A stretch of 64,000 nucleotides of DNA from Sphingobacteriales bacterium (GCA_021299635.1 JAJTFA010000003.1:209795-273794); one strand, 5' to 3'; positions 41,883 to 51,138 are shown, numbered from the stretch's first letter. Notes: generated from the sequence alone by a model not told the origin. Translations and numbers: made by a program.

Positions 41883-42962
41883 ATGAAAAACGAAATCAAT
41901 GTAATTGGCCTGATGAGTGGTACTTCCATGGATGGTGTCGATATTGCGTATGTTAAGTTTGTAAATAGCAATAATATGTGGAAATACGAGTGTCTGCAGG
42001 CCCAAACCATTCCTTATGAAGAGCGGTGGCGTATTCGATTATCTCAACTGCATAAGCAACCTATTTTCCTATATCCTAAAACAAGTGCATATTATGGAAA
42101 ATATCTTGGGCAACTCGTCAATCAGTTTGTTAAAAAACATGCTATCCAAGCGGATTTAATCAGTTCGCATGGACATACCATTTTTCATCAGCCCGAAGCA
42201 GGATTTACTGCACAGGTAGGTGATGGTGCAGCTATACACGCCATTACAGGGTTGCCTGTGGTATGCGATTTCAGAACAACAGATGTAGCCCTTGGCGGAC
42301 AAGGAGCACCTTTGGTACCCATTGGTGATCAGTTGTTGTTTTCAGCTTATGATGCTTGTTTAAACCTGGGTGGTATTGCCAATATTAGTTTTACACGATT
42401 GTCTGATGTAAAAGCCTTTGATATTGCGCCCTGTAATATTGTGTTAAACCGTGTTGCACGTTGGCTAAATCTGGTTTATGATGATGGGGGCAAAATTGCT
42501 GCTTCAGGTATAGCAGATGAGGAGCTGTTAAATAAATTAAATGACCTGGATTTTTATCACCTGCAAACGGCAAAGTCTCTCGGACGCGAGTGGATTAATG
42601 AAGTGTTTTGGCCGGTTGTTAAATCTGTTTCTGACATCAGTGAGGCTGATTTGATGGCTACGCTATCAGCGCATATTGCTTTTCAGATTAAACGTGTTAT
42701 AGAAAAATACCGTCCTGAAAAAATGCTCATCACCGGAGGTGGGACGTTTAATACCCATCTTATTGAGCAATTGCAGCAACAGCAAACCACAAAAATCCAT
42801 ATTCCAGATGAGCAAACCATCCAATATAAGGAGGCCATCATTTTTGCCTTGCTGGGGGTATTGCGGGTAAACAACCTGAATAACAGTTTAAAAAGTGTTA
42901 CCGGAGCCTCTAGAAACAATATTGGTGGAGCCTTGTATGGCGATTTTTCCGCGTTGATATAA
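41883..42962 (+). CDS. anmK: Anhydro-N-acetylmuramic acid kinase
   Basis: 359 aa from the ATG at 41883, where the protein begins MKNEINVIGLMSGTSMDGVD. GLMSGTSMDGVD is the family's ATP-binding signature. SSHGHTIFHQP, ADFRTTDVALGGQGAPLVP-like sequence, NLGGIANIS and ITGGGTFN follow. It phosphorylates and opens 1,6-anhydro-MurNAc for recycling of cell wall sugar. The frame extends 87 bases upstream, but no family member has that N-terminus. Confidence 0.93.
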   Translation: MKNEINVIGLMSGTSMDGVDIAYVKFVNSNNMWKYECLQAQTIPYEERWRIRLSQLHKQPIFLYPKTSAYYGKYLGQLVNQFVKKHAIQADLISSHGHTIFHQPEAGFTAQVGDGAAIHAITGLPVVCDFRTTDVALGGQGAPLVPIGDQLLFSAYDACLNLGGIANISFTRLSDVKAFDIAPCNIVLNRVARWLNLVYDDGGKIAASGIADEELLNKLNDLDFYHLQTAKSLGREWINEVFWPVVKSVSDISEADLMATLSAHIAFQIKRVIEKYRPEKMLITGGGTFNTHLIEQLQQQQTTKIHIPDEQTIQYKEAIIFALLGVLRVNNLNNSLKSVTGASRNNIGGALYGDFSALI

Positions 42963-43022
42963 ATCAGTTCCGCAGGTAAGAATTAGAACTTATCTTGCCG
43001 TAATTTTAACAATATCCTTACT

Positions 43023-44279
43023 ATGCAAATTGATAAATTAATTCAGAAGTACGAACGCAAGCAACCGGAAATAGTTTTTGAATGGAAAGATAGCGAAACA
43101 GAAGCAGAAGGTTGGGTTGTAATCAATTCACTGCGCAATGGTAGCGCAGGCGGTGGAACGCGCATGCGTAAAGGATTAAATAAGGACGAGGTGATTTCTT
43201 TGGCAAAAACCATGGAAATAAAATTTACTGTTTCGGGTCCGCCAATTGGAGGGGCCAAATCAGGAATTAATTTTGATCCTGCCGATCCTCGTAAGAAGGG
43301 CGTATTGGAGCGTTGGTATAAAGCCGTAATGCCTTTGCTTAAAACATACTATGGTACCGGTGGAGATTTGAATGTGGATGAAATACATGAAGTAATACCC
43401 ATTACCGAAAAATTTGGTTTGCTGCATCCTCAGGAAGGTACGGCTGTTGGACATTTTCAGCCCGATGAGGCCGGAAAGCAACGCATGATAAAAAACCTGC
43501 GTGAAGGTGTTTCCAAAGTGCTGGATGATGCCCGGTTCTCTCCAGACACAACCAAGAAATACGTAGTAGCTGATATGATTACCGGCTGGGGAGTAGCAGA
43601 AGCCGCCCGCCATTTCTACGATTTTTGGGGGCCAAACTTTGCTTACAAACGTGCAATCATTCAGGGTTGGGGAAATGTAGCAGCAGCAGCTGCATATTAT
43701 CTATCTCAAATGAATGTAATGATTGTAGGTATTATTGATAGGGAAGGTGGATTAATTAACCCAAAAGGATTTTCAAAAGAAGAAATCAAACAATTGTTTG
43801 TGGAGCGAGATGGCAATAAACTGTCAAAAGATACCTGCAAAAAAATGGATCTGGAGTTTATTCCGTATGACGATATCAACCAAAAAATATGGAGCGTAGG
43901 TGCCGAAATATTTGTTCCTGCCGCAGCATCACGCATGCTCACACAAGCCCAATTGGATGCAATGGTGGCAAACGACTTGGAAGTGATTTCCTGCGGAGCC
44001 AATGTGCCTTTTGCCGATAAAGAAATTTTTCTTGGCCCCATAGGTAACAGTGCCGATGACCAGGTTGCCGTTATACCCGATTTTATTGCCAATTGCGGCA
44101 TGGCACGTGTATTTGCTTATTGCATGAGTGAAGAATTTCAGTTGAGTGATGAAGAGATTTTTAAGGATGCATCTAAAACCATTAGGCAGGCATTGATGCG
44201 TCTAAATCAATTTAACCCCAAACGCAACGGCCTTCTGAAAAAAGGATTGGAAATGAGTTTGGTGAACTTGGTTAGGTGA
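43023..44279 (+). CDS. Glu/Leu/Phe/Val dehydrogenase
   Basis: 418 aa. GPPIGGAKSGI carries the substrate-binding/catalytic lysine, GTGGDLNVDE the catalytic Asp, and IIQGWGNVAAAAAYYL the NAD(P)-binding site. EVISCGANVPF and a VIPDFIANCGM segment near 345 are further family markers. It reversibly deaminates glutamate or a branched-chain amino acid. The sequence does not allow a firm choice between GDH and leucine dehydrogenase, although length fits GDH. Confidence 0.88.
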   Translation: MQIDKLIQKYERKQPEIVFEWKDSETEAEGWVVINSLRNGSAGGGTRMRKGLNKDEVISLAKTMEIKFTVSGPPIGGAKSGINFDPADPRKKGVLERWYKAVMPLLKTYYGTGGDLNVDEIHEVIPITEKFGLLHPQEGTAVGHFQPDEAGKQRMIKNLREGVSKVLDDARFSPDTTKKYVVADMITGWGVAEAARHFYDFWGPNFAYKRAIIQGWGNVAAAAAYYLSQMNVMIVGIIDREGGLINPKGFSKEEIKQLFVERDGNKLSKDTCKKMDLEFIPYDDINQKIWSVGAEIFVPAAASRMLTQAQLDAMVANDLEVISCGANVPFADKEIFLGPIGNSADDQVAVIPDFIANCGMARVFAYCMSEEFQLSDEEIFKDASKTIRQALMRLNQFNPKRNGLLKKGLEMSLVNLVR

Positions 44280-44284
44280 AATTT

Positions 44285-44307
44285 GCTATTAGCCGTTGGC
44301 CTTTGGC
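44285..44307 (-). repeat. Left imperfect inverted repeat of the four-helix-bundle gene
   Basis: The reverse complement of this stretch reads GCCAAAGGCCAACGGC and on to TAATAGC. It matches the right copy at 44739-44755 (GGCCAAAAGCTAAGAGC) in opposite orientation, and a third copy at 19378-19393. The two copies bracket the gene at 44349-44708. Confidence 0.6.
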
Positions 44308-44348
44308 ATTTGCAGGATTAGTTTTAGATTTACAACAATAAGCAGCTT

Positions 44349-44708
44349 ATGAGAGATTTTAGAAAACTACAAATCTGGAAAGATGCAGTTCAACTGGTTA
44401 TCTCAACTTATAAGATTATGCAATTGTTTCCGAGTGCAGAAAAATTTGAGCTAAGCAGCCAAATGAGGCGGGCAGCAGTTTCCGTACCAAGTAACATAGC
44501 AGAAGGCTGTAGTAGAAATAGTGCTGTTGAATTTAAACGCTTCCTTGAAATTGCTATTGGTTCTACATTTGAATTAGAAACTCAATTAATAATAGCTGGG
44601 AAATTAGGATATATCTCCGAATTAAAATTGGATCAAGAGATAAAATCAATCCATGAGCTGCAAAAAAGAATAAATCGTCTTATTTCTAAAATTAAAAGCG
44701 ATTTGTAA
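44349..44708 (+). CDS. Four-helix-bundle protein (23S rRNA-intervening sequence protein family)
   Basis: 119 aa. The conserved IVP features are present: LQIWKDAVQLV near the N-terminus, FELSSQMRRAAVSVPSNIAEG (hallmark RRAAVSVPSNIAEG) and FKRFLEIAIGSTFELETQL. In some bacteria this family is encoded inside 23S rRNA intervening sequences; here it lies between a dehydrogenase and kynU with no rRNA near. Matching inverted repeats flank it, which suggests a small selfish or domesticated cassette. Molecular function is unknown. Confidence 0.88.
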   Translation: MRDFRKLQIWKDAVQLVISTYKIMQLFPSAEKFELSSQMRRAAVSVPSNIAEGCSRNSAVEFKRFLEIAIGSTFELETQLIIAGKLGYISELKLDQEIKSIHELQKRINRLISKIKSDL

Positions 44709-44738
44709 ATAAGATAGTGAAACAAGCAAAAATCCAAT

Positions 44739-44755
44739 GGCCAAAAGCTAAGAGC
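44739..44755 (+). repeat. Right inverted repeat of the four-helix-bundle gene
   Basis: GGCCAAAAGCTAAGAGC ends eight bases before the kynU start. It is the opposite-orientation partner of the repeat at 44285-44307, with a few mismatches, and resembles the solo copy near 19.4 kb. Confidence 0.6.
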
Positions 44756-44762
44756 TAAAAAT

Positions 44763-46031
44763 ATGGTGAACTTTCAAAATACCCTCTCCTTCGCCCAACA
44801 GTTAGATAAGGAAGACTCCTTGTCTCGATTTCGTGATGCGTTTTATCTGCTAAAAAAGAATGATAAGCATGTTATATACCTCTGCGGAAATTCCTTGGGT
44901 TTGCAGCCTAAAACGGTGCAAGCTGCTATTGAGCAGGAACTTAAAGACTGGGCAGAGTTAGGCGTTGAGGGGCATTTTGATGGCAAAAATCCCTGGATGT
45001 ATTACCATCATTTCCTTACAGAAAATGCAGCTGCAGTGGTAGGAGCCAAACCGGTAGAAGTAGTGGTAATGAATAATCTTACCGCTAACCTACATTTAAT
45101 GATGGTGAGTTTTTACAGGCCAACCAAGACCCGATATAAAATCATGATGGAGGTCTCGGCTTTCCCAAGTGATCAGTATGCCATGGAAACGCAAGCCCGC
45201 TTTCATGGATTGGATCCTGATGATGCAATTATTGAACTTACCCCGCGTGCAGGCGAGTATACGTTACGCACCGAAGATATCATTGCCAAAATAAATGCAC
45301 ATAAAGATGATTTGGCAATTATAATAATGGGTGGGGTAAACTATTATACAGGTCAGGCATTTGATATGAAAGCCATTACCGAAGCGGCACATGCAGTTGG
45401 TGCCAATGTGGGTTTTGATTGTGCGCATGCTGCCGGTAATTTGCATCTGCAATTGCACGATTGGAATGTTGATTTTGCCGTTTGGTGTACGTATAAATAT
45501 TTAAACTCAGGTCCGGGTGGCACCAGCGGTGTATTTGTGCATGAGCGCCACGCCAATAATAAAGATTTGCCTCGTTTTGCCGGCTGGTGGGGCCATGATG
45601 AGAAAGAACGTTTTCAAATGAAAAAAGGATTTAAGCCCATGCAAGGTGCTGCAGGCTGGCAATTAAGCAATGCGCAAATTTTTCCAATGGCTATTCATAA
45701 AGCTTCATTGGAGTTGTTTGCGCAGGCCGGAATGGAAAACTTGAGAAAGAAGAGTGAAAGATTGACCGGGTATTTGTATTTTATCTTAAAAGATTTTAGC
45801 GAACATCTAACCATTATCACGCCAACTAATCCGGCAGAAAGGGGTTGTCAATTATCTATTATTGTAAAACAAAATGGCAGAAAATTGTTTGACTATTTTG
45901 TAGAGCACAATGTATTGCCCGATTGGCGTGAACCGGATGTCATCAGAATGAGTCCGGTGCCAATGTATAATACATTCGAAGAGGTATATCAGATTGGTCA
46001 GATTTTGAAAAAGTATTTTGAAATTAATTAG
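44763..46031 (+). CDS. kynU: Kynureninase
   Basis: 422 aa. YLCGNSLGLQP at the N-terminus, GGVNYYTGQ, DCAHAAGN and the PLP-lysine segment WCTYKYLNSGPGG with the loop GGTSGVFVH identify kynureninase of fold type I. GWWGHD and RMSPVPMYN toward the C-terminus are also typical. It cleaves 3-hydroxykynurenine to 3-hydroxyanthranilate plus alanine. The monooxygenase that supplies this substrate is the next gene, 29 bases downstream. Confidence 0.95.
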   Translation: MVNFQNTLSFAQQLDKEDSLSRFRDAFYLLKKNDKHVIYLCGNSLGLQPKTVQAAIEQELKDWAELGVEGHFDGKNPWMYYHHFLTENAAAVVGAKPVEVVVMNNLTANLHLMMVSFYRPTKTRYKIMMEVSAFPSDQYAMETQARFHGLDPDDAIIELTPRAGEYTLRTEDIIAKINAHKDDLAIIIMGGVNYYTGQAFDMKAITEAAHAVGANVGFDCAHAAGNLHLQLHDWNVDFAVWCTYKYLNSGPGGTSGVFVHERHANNKDLPRFAGWWGHDEKERFQMKKGFKPMQGAAGWQLSNAQIFPMAIHKASLELFAQAGMENLRKKSERLTGYLYFILKDFSEHLTIITPTNPAERGCQLSIIVKQNGRKLFDYFVEHNVLPDWREPDVIRMSPVPMYNTFEEVYQIGQILKKYFEIN

Positions 46032-46060
46032 TTGCATACGCATTCCATAAGTAATTTAAA

Positions 46061-47395
46061 ATGAAAGAACGTATAACCATTATTGGAGGAGGATTATCCG
46101 GAAGCTTATTGGCCATTTATTTAGCCAAGCGTGGGTTTGAAATTAACCTGTTTGAGCGCAGACCCGATATGCGCAAGAATAAAGTCTCAGCAGGAAGGTC
46201 CATAAACCTTGCTCTATCTGTGCGCGGACTCAAGGCGCTTGAGAAAGTAGGTTTGGATAAGGAAATTATGTCGGATGCCATTCCAATGTATGGGCGCATG
46301 ATGCACAGTGTAAGTGGGGAATTATCATTTCAACCATATGGTAAGGAAGGGCAGGCCATTAATTCTGTTTCACGTGGTCGATTAAATATGCAACTCCTTG
46401 AGTTAGCAGATGCTTTCAGCAATATAAACCTCCATTTTCAGGCAAAGTGTGTAGATGTAGATATTGAAAATGGTATTGCCAGATTTGAAATGGAAGATGG
46501 GTCAATTAAAACCGTGCAATCTGACAGAATCATTGGTACCGATGGTGCCTATGCTGCAACACGCGGGCGTTTGCAAACTACTGATAGATTTAATTACTCC
46601 CAACAATACCTGCATGTGGGCTACAAAGAATTGTCAATACCGGCCGGTGAAGGTGGTAAGTTTCTCATGAACAAAAATGATTTGCATATCTGGCCTCGCG
46701 GTGCCTTTATGATGATAGCCCTGCCCAATCCTTCGGGCGATTTCACCTGCACATTATTTATGCCTTTTGATGGCGAAACAGGTTTCGACCGAATCAAAAC
46801 TCCGGAAGATGTGATGCAGTTTTTTAATACATATTTCCCCGATGCCGTGCCGCTTATGCCAACGCTGGTGGAGGATTATTTTAATAACCCTACTTCATCT
46901 TTGGTTACGGTTAAATGTTTCCCCTGGGTTAAATCAGATAAGTTAGCGCTGGCCGGTGATGCTGCACATGCCATTGTTCCGTTTTTTGGTCAAGGCATGA
47001 ATTGTTCTTTTGAAGATGTAATGGTGTTGGATGAATGCGTAGAGAAATATTATCCCAATTGGACACAAGTATTTGCAGAATACCAGCAATTGCGTAAACC
47101 CAATGCAGATGCTATTGCCGACCTTGCCATTCAAAATTATTATGAAATGGCAGACAAAGTAGGCGATAAACATTTCTTGCATAAGAAGTTTATTGAGCAT
47201 GAATTGGCAGAGCTTTATCCGGATAAATTTAAATCACAATATGAATTGGTATCATTTAGCACCATGCCTTATGCATATGCATTAGCACAAGGAAAGAAAA
47301 ACGATACGCTACTGGAAAAGATTATTGCAGAAAAAGCGGAGGAAAAGATAACGGATGCGGCATATATGGAACAACTCTGGCATTTAATTGCATAA
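46061..47395 (+). CDS. kmo: Kynurenine 3-monooxygenase
   Basis: 444 aa flavoprotein. IIGGGLSGSLLAIYLAKRG at the start is the FAD motif, followed by ERRPDMRK, GRSINLALSVRG (substrate arginine region) and the second FAD motif LALAGDAAHAIVPFFGQGMNC. A hydrophobic C-terminal region is seen as in other KMOs. It hydroxylates kynurenine with NADPH and O2. With kynU it forms the middle of the aerobic tryptophan-to-quinolinate route; haaO, qprtase and tdo genes are not in this window. Confidence 0.94.
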   Translation: MKERITIIGGGLSGSLLAIYLAKRGFEINLFERRPDMRKNKVSAGRSINLALSVRGLKALEKVGLDKEIMSDAIPMYGRMMHSVSGELSFQPYGKEGQAINSVSRGRLNMQLLELADAFSNINLHFQAKCVDVDIENGIARFEMEDGSIKTVQSDRIIGTDGAYAATRGRLQTTDRFNYSQQYLHVGYKELSIPAGEGGKFLMNKNDLHIWPRGAFMMIALPNPSGDFTCTLFMPFDGETGFDRIKTPEDVMQFFNTYFPDAVPLMPTLVEDYFNNPTSSLVTVKCFPWVKSDKLALAGDAAHAIVPFFGQGMNCSFEDVMVLDECVEKYYPNWTQVFAEYQQLRKPNADAIADLAIQNYYEMADKVGDKHFLHKKFIEHELAELYPDKFKSQYELVSFSTMPYAYALAQGKKNDTLLEKIIAEKAEEKITDAAYMEQLWHLIA

Positions 47396-47447
47396 GTATA
47401 TTAGAATCAACAGTGATGGCATTATGCTAAAACTTATACAAATGGCT

Positions 47448-47903
47448 ATGAAGAAATTTATTCTGATTATTTTAGTTGTATCTGCATTTACTGTTTCAGC
47501 GCAACGCAAAAAACCAAAGCACATTAAACAACAGGTGCCTGACAAGACCTTAATTTTGCAGTTGCTTATTAACCAAAAGAATGCCTGGAACGAAGGAAAT
47601 CTGGAGCAATACATGATGGGCTATTGGAAAAGTGATTCTTTGAGTTTTATCGGTAAAAAGGGTGTTACCAAAGGCTGGCAAGCCACACTCGATAATTACA
47701 AAAAATCATACCCCGATAAAGAAAGCATGGGGCAATTGGATTTTGAAATATTAAAGGTTGAAATTCTTTCTCCTACCCATGCCTATGTTGTTGGGAAGTG
47801 GAACCTTACCAGAAAAGAGAAAGGCAATATAGGCGGACACTTTAGTTTGCTGCTTAAAAAGCCAGGAAAGCGTTGGGTGATTGTAAGCGATCACAGTAGT
47901 TAG
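47448..47903 (+). CDS. Exported NTF2-like (DUF4440/SnoaL-type) protein
   Basis: About 151 aa from the ATG at 47448 (another ATG six bases upstream gives MAMKKF). A signal peptide ends TVSAQ. The rest has LLINQKNAWNEGNLEQYMMGYW, KSDSLSFIGKKG, a TLDNYKKSYP strand and a terminal GKRWVIVSDHSS, the cone-shaped NTF2/DUF4440 arrangement. The function is unknown. The longer frame open from 47388 would overlap kmo and lacks a signal start. The end overlaps the convergent permease by four bases. Confidence 0.72.
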   Translation: MKKFILIILVVSAFTVSAQRKKPKHIKQQVPDKTLILQLLINQKNAWNEGNLEQYMMGYWKSDSLSFIGKKGVTKGWQATLDNYKKSYPDKESMGQLDFEILKVEILSPTHAYVVGKWNLTRKEKGNIGGHFSLLLKKPGKRWVIVSDHSS

Positions 47904-49600
47904 TTAACAGCACTATCATTTAACTTGCTCTTAAATCTGCCATAAGTTAGGTAAATAACCAGGCCCAGTAACAACCAGATAATAAAAGCAGCCCAGTTGG
48001 TAAAGTTTAACTGTGCCATCAGATAAAAATTGGTAATCATGCCCAATACCGGAATTGCTGAATATCTTTTTATAAAGGCCAATATGGCCAATACCACAAA
48101 CAAAAACCAGAAAAGCAGCATAGGTAAATTCATTTGTTCTTTGGTTTGATTAAGGTTTAGGTCGTCAGCCATTGCTCCCAAAGCAATATAAAAGAATAAA
48201 CTCACCAAGCATAGCAAAGGAACCAGCAAACGCCCGTTGATATATGGAACCCTAAAACCTACATGGTATTCATTCTTATGGCTCTCCATTCTGATAACTC
48301 CAGCATTTACAATTACAAACGCAAATAAGGTTCCAATACTGGATAAATCTGTTACCTCTTTCAGATTTAAAAACAAAGCAGGCACTGCTACAAATACACC
48401 GGTAACAATTGTAGAGAAAGCGGGCGTTTTAAATTGTTTATGTATGCTACTGAAACGTGCAGGCAACAACCCGTCTCTGCTCATACTCATCCATATTCTG
48501 GGTTGCCCGTTTTGAAACACGAGCAAAACACTGGCCATAGCAATTACCGCACTCACGGCCACAATGCCTTGCATCCATGGCAGGTTAATTAATTCAAAAG
48601 CATGTGCCAATGGATCGCCCACACCTAATTCTTTATAACTTACCAATCCCGTTAAGGTTAGTGCAATTAAAATATACAATACAGTACAAATGGCGAGGGA
48701 TGCAATCATGGCTTTAGGTAAATCTCTTTTCGGATTTTTGCATTCCTCAGCAGTTGTAGCCAGCGCATCAAAACCAATGTATGCGAAGAAAACAGAAGCT
48801 ACACCTTGCAACACACCTGCTAAACCATTAGGTGCAAACGGACTCCAATTGCCGGGGTTTACGTAAAAAGATCCAACAATAATGACAAGAACAATAACAG
48901 AAAGCTTGAGTGCCACAAAATAGTTGCCTACTGTTTTGGTTTCATGCACACCACGATAAATCAATGCTGTAATGGCAAATACAACAGCCAGTGCGGGTAA
49001 ATCACAAATGAGTTTCATGCCAAAAATTTCAGGTGCTTGTTGCCAGGCCAACATTTGTTGTTGTAAGATTTGAGTAAGTGTCTCTCCCTTTCCAAGCATA
49101 GCAGTGGCTTCTATAAAACCATTTTTAGCACTTAAATAATCCATGGTAAAAAACTCCGGTATGTGCAGGCCAACACCATCCATTAATCCTGTAAAGTAAT
49201 CGCTCCATGAAATGGCCACCACAATATTTCCAATAGCATATTCTACAATCAGTGCCCAGCCAATAATCCAAGCGGTTAGTTCGCCAAAAGCTGCATACGC
49301 GTAAGTGTAAGCACTGCCCGAAATAGGGATACTGGAAGCAAACTCGGCATAACTCATGGCCGAAAAGGAACAGGCAATGGCTATAAATATAAACAAGAGG
49401 ATTACTGCTGGTCCGCCTGCTGCACTGGCATTCCCAATAGTGCTAAAAATTCCTGCACCAATAATCGCTGCTATGCCAAGGGAGGTAATATCACGTAGTG
49501 AGAGAGTTTTTTTGAGTGTATGCTCGCCTTGATCCAATGAATCTGCTTCTGCAGCAATTTGTGCAATGGATTTTTTTCTGAAAAAATTTGAATGACCCAC
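47900..49600 (-). CDS. APC superfamily cationic-type amino acid permease
   Basis: 566 aa with about 13-14 helices. IAAIIGAGIFSTIGNASAAGGP carries the GAGIF binding motif, then FSAMSYAEFASSIPISGSAYTYAYA, which places it in the CAT/YfnA branch of APC permeases. GFDALATTAEECKNPKRDLP is a branch marker. The N-terminus is a ~35-residue cytosolic stretch. It likely imports amino acids; a loop of ~50 residues before helix 5 is longer than usual. Confidence 0.88.
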   Translation of the reverse strand: MGHSNFFRKKSIAQIAAEADSLDQGEHTLKKTLSLRDITSLGIAAIIGAGIFSTIGNASAAGGPAVILLFIFIAIACSFSAMSYAEFASSIPISGSAYTYAYAAFGELTAWIIGWALIVEYAIGNIVVAISWSDYFTGLMDGVGLHIPEFFTMDYLSAKNGFIEATAMLGKGETLTQILQQQMLAWQQAPEIFGMKLICDLPALAVVFAITALIYRGVHETKTVGNYFVALKLSVIVLVIIVGSFYVNPGNWSPFAPNGLAGVLQGVASVFFAYIGFDALATTAEECKNPKRDLPKAMIASLAICTVLYILIALTLTGLVSYKELGVGDPLAHAFELINLPWMQGIVAVSAVIAMASVLLVFQNGQPRIWMSMSRDGLLPARFSSIHKQFKTPAFSTIVTGVFVAVPALFLNLKEVTDLSSIGTLFAFVIVNAGVIRMESHKNEYHVGFRVPYINGRLLVPLLCLVSLFFYIALGAMADDLNLNQTKEQMNLPMLLFWFLFVVLAILAFIKRYSAIPVLGMITNFYLMAQLNFTNWAAFIIWLLLGLVIYLTYGRFKSKLNDSAVN

Positions 49601-49656
49601 AATAATGATTGCTTAAAGAAGCAATATAAAGTTTTAGCCTGAATTACCTGTTCCAG

Positions 49657-49788
49657 CTATTTCTTATGTGCTTGTTTGCAATTGCCCGAATCACATGAAT
49701 GGCCTTTGCTGCTGCGTATCATTTTTTTAATAAGGAATAGGGCTGCAGCTGATATGATAATCCCAACTATAATCAGTTGTATATTCAT
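49657..49788 (-). CDS. 43-aa single-helix membrane protein with a Cys pair (FeoB-associated-type)
   Basis: An ATG-to-TAG frame that begins MNIQLIIVGIIISAAALFLI (one N-terminal helix), then KKMIRSSKG and CDSGNCK with two cysteines four apart, ending HKK. The arrangement resembles the small 'FeoB-associated Cys-rich membrane protein' family, but no feoB gene is near. It lies ten bases downstream of the MetH-like gene on the same strand and 56 bases before the permease. Confidence 0.55.
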   Translation of the reverse strand: MNIQLIIVGIIISAAALFLIKKMIRSSKGHSCDSGNCKQAHKK

Positions 49789-49798
49789 GCAAAGTAGT

Positions 49799-50806
49799 TT
49801 AGTTAGCGGTAGCCATTTCTAGTTTTCTGGGTTGATATTTGGCAGCCATTTCAGCAATGGCTTTGATATGCTCCGGAGTGGTTCCGCAGCATCCGCCTAA
49901 AATATTTACCAAACCCTCTTTACAAAATTCTTCAACCTGGCGTGTCATAAACTCTGGACTCTCATCATATTGCCCCATTTCATTGGGTAAACCGGCATTG
50001 GGATAAGCACTTACATAAAAAGGAGCGGTATTGGCCAGTACCTGCAGGTAAGGTCTGAGGGCATTAGCACCCAGGGCACAATTCAAACCAATGCTTAACA
50101 AAGGCACATGGCGAAGTGAAGTAAGGAACGCTTCAGTGGTTTGACCGCTTAAAGTTCTTCCTGATGCATCCGTAATGGTACCGGAAATCATGATGGGGTA
50201 GGTTTTACCTGTTTCTTCAAATAATTCCTGCGCGGCATACAATGCAGCTTTTGCATTCAATGTATCAGTTATGGTTTCAATCAACAGTAGATCAGCGCCA
50301 CCCGCCAGCAGGCCTTTAATTTGCCATTTAAAAGCATGTGTAAGTTCATCAAACGTAATGGCTCGAAAACCCGGATTATTTACATCGGGCGACATGGATG
50401 AAAGTTTGGTGGTAGGCCCCATGGAGCCTGCCACGAACCTTGGCTTATCAGGATTTTTTGCCGTGTATGAATCGGCTACTTCTCGCGCAATTTTAGCCGA
50501 CTCGTAATTAATCTTCCAAACCCAGTCTTCTCCTAAATGGTAATCGGCCTGCGCAATGGTGGTACCGCTAAAGGTATTGGTTTCAATAATATCTGCACCC
50601 GCGTCAAAATATTGCGCATGTATGGCTTTTATAATATCAGGACGGGTTATAGAAAGTAAATCGTTATTCCCTTTCAACGGATGCGGATGGTTTATCAGTT
50701 CTTCGTTTCTGAAGTCGTTTTCATCCAGTTTATAACGTTGTATCATGGTACCCATGGCACCATCTAAAATCAAAATTCGCTTATTCAACAGGTCTTTAAT
50801 ATTCAT
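49799..50806 (-). CDS. Stand-alone homocysteine S-methyltransferase module of MetH
   Basis: 335 aa from the ATG at 50806; the frame is open for another 72 bases without family similarity. [10 protein letters not shown] at the start and the zinc ligands Cys243 (LNCALG) and Cys306/Cys307 (GGCCGTTP) are those of the homocysteine-binding domain of cobalamin-dependent methionine synthase. The folate, cobalamin and activation modules (about 850 further residues in E. coli MetH) are missing and do not follow. In several Bacteroidota MetH is split into two genes; the second part would be elsewhere. No SAM or cobalamin riboswitch was recognised upstream. Confidence 0.85.
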   Translation of the reverse strand: MNIKDLLNKRILILDGAMGTMIQRYKLDENDFRNEELINHPHPLKGNNDLLSITRPDIIKAIHAQYFDAGADIIETNTFSGTTIAQADYHLGEDWVWKINYESAKIAREVADSYTAKNPDKPRFVAGSMGPTTKLSSMSPDVNNPGFRAITFDELTHAFKWQIKGLLAGGADLLLIETITDTLNAKAALYAAQELFEETGKTYPIMISGTITDASGRTLSGQTTEAFLTSLRHVPLLSIGLNCALGANALRPYLQVLANTAPFYVSAYPNAGLPNEMGQYDESPEFMTRQVEEFCKEGLVNILGGCCGTTPEHIKAIAEMAAKYQPRKLEMATAN

Positions 50807-50878
50807 ATATCTACTGTAAAAGTCTTCAAAATTAAGAGCTAAACACGGTATACCCAAATAATATCTATGCTTTAACAC

Positions 50879-51104
50879 AGGAGCTTTTGTAATCGTTATC
50901 TACTCCTGTCATTCAAGCTTGTGACCTCACATAGTTATTAGAGCTTTTTCGGCAGATTCTTTAAGTGTTATGTTTTAACTGTAATAATATTATTTCATGA
51001 ATTAATGGCCTACAGTACTTGTAATCACTCAATTTATGCTGTTTTCAGGCAGATGTAAAAGGCCCATAATTAGCTGTAATAGTGACTATATGAAATGTTT
51101 AACC
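50879..51104. other. Divergent intergenic region between the MetH module and the DEAD-box helicase
   Basis: About 330 bases separate the two starts (50807-51138). I find no gene, tRNA or recognisable riboswitch. The stretch is AT-rich with scattered short inverted repeats. The only clear signal is the -7 box at 51105-51112. The first part (50807-50878) is the uncertain upstream extension of the MetH frame. Confidence 0.5.
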
Positions 51105-51112
51105 TACCTTTG
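51105..51112 (+). promoter_or_regulatory. Bacteroidota -7 promoter box for the DEAD-box helicase
   Basis: TACCTTTG matches TAnnTTTG exactly and lies 27 bases before the TTG start, leaving a leader of about 20 bases. It is the same octamer as the rsfS box. No clear -33 element was seen. Confidence 0.55.
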
Positions 51113-51138
51113 TCGCTCATTTTAATAAATAACGTACA

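Noticed and set aside
43260-44101. Minus-strand frames of 117 and 131 aa inside the amino-acid dehydrogenase
   Set aside because: Both are antisense shadows of a well-recognised enzyme.
44349-44708. Possible intervening sequence inside 23S rRNA, because of the four-helix-bundle protein
   Set aside because: No rRNA sequence lies on either side; the neighbours are protein genes.
50879-51104. SAM or cobalamin riboswitch upstream of the MetH module
   Set aside because: No conserved core of either class was recognised by eye; a covariance search would be needed to exclude it fully.
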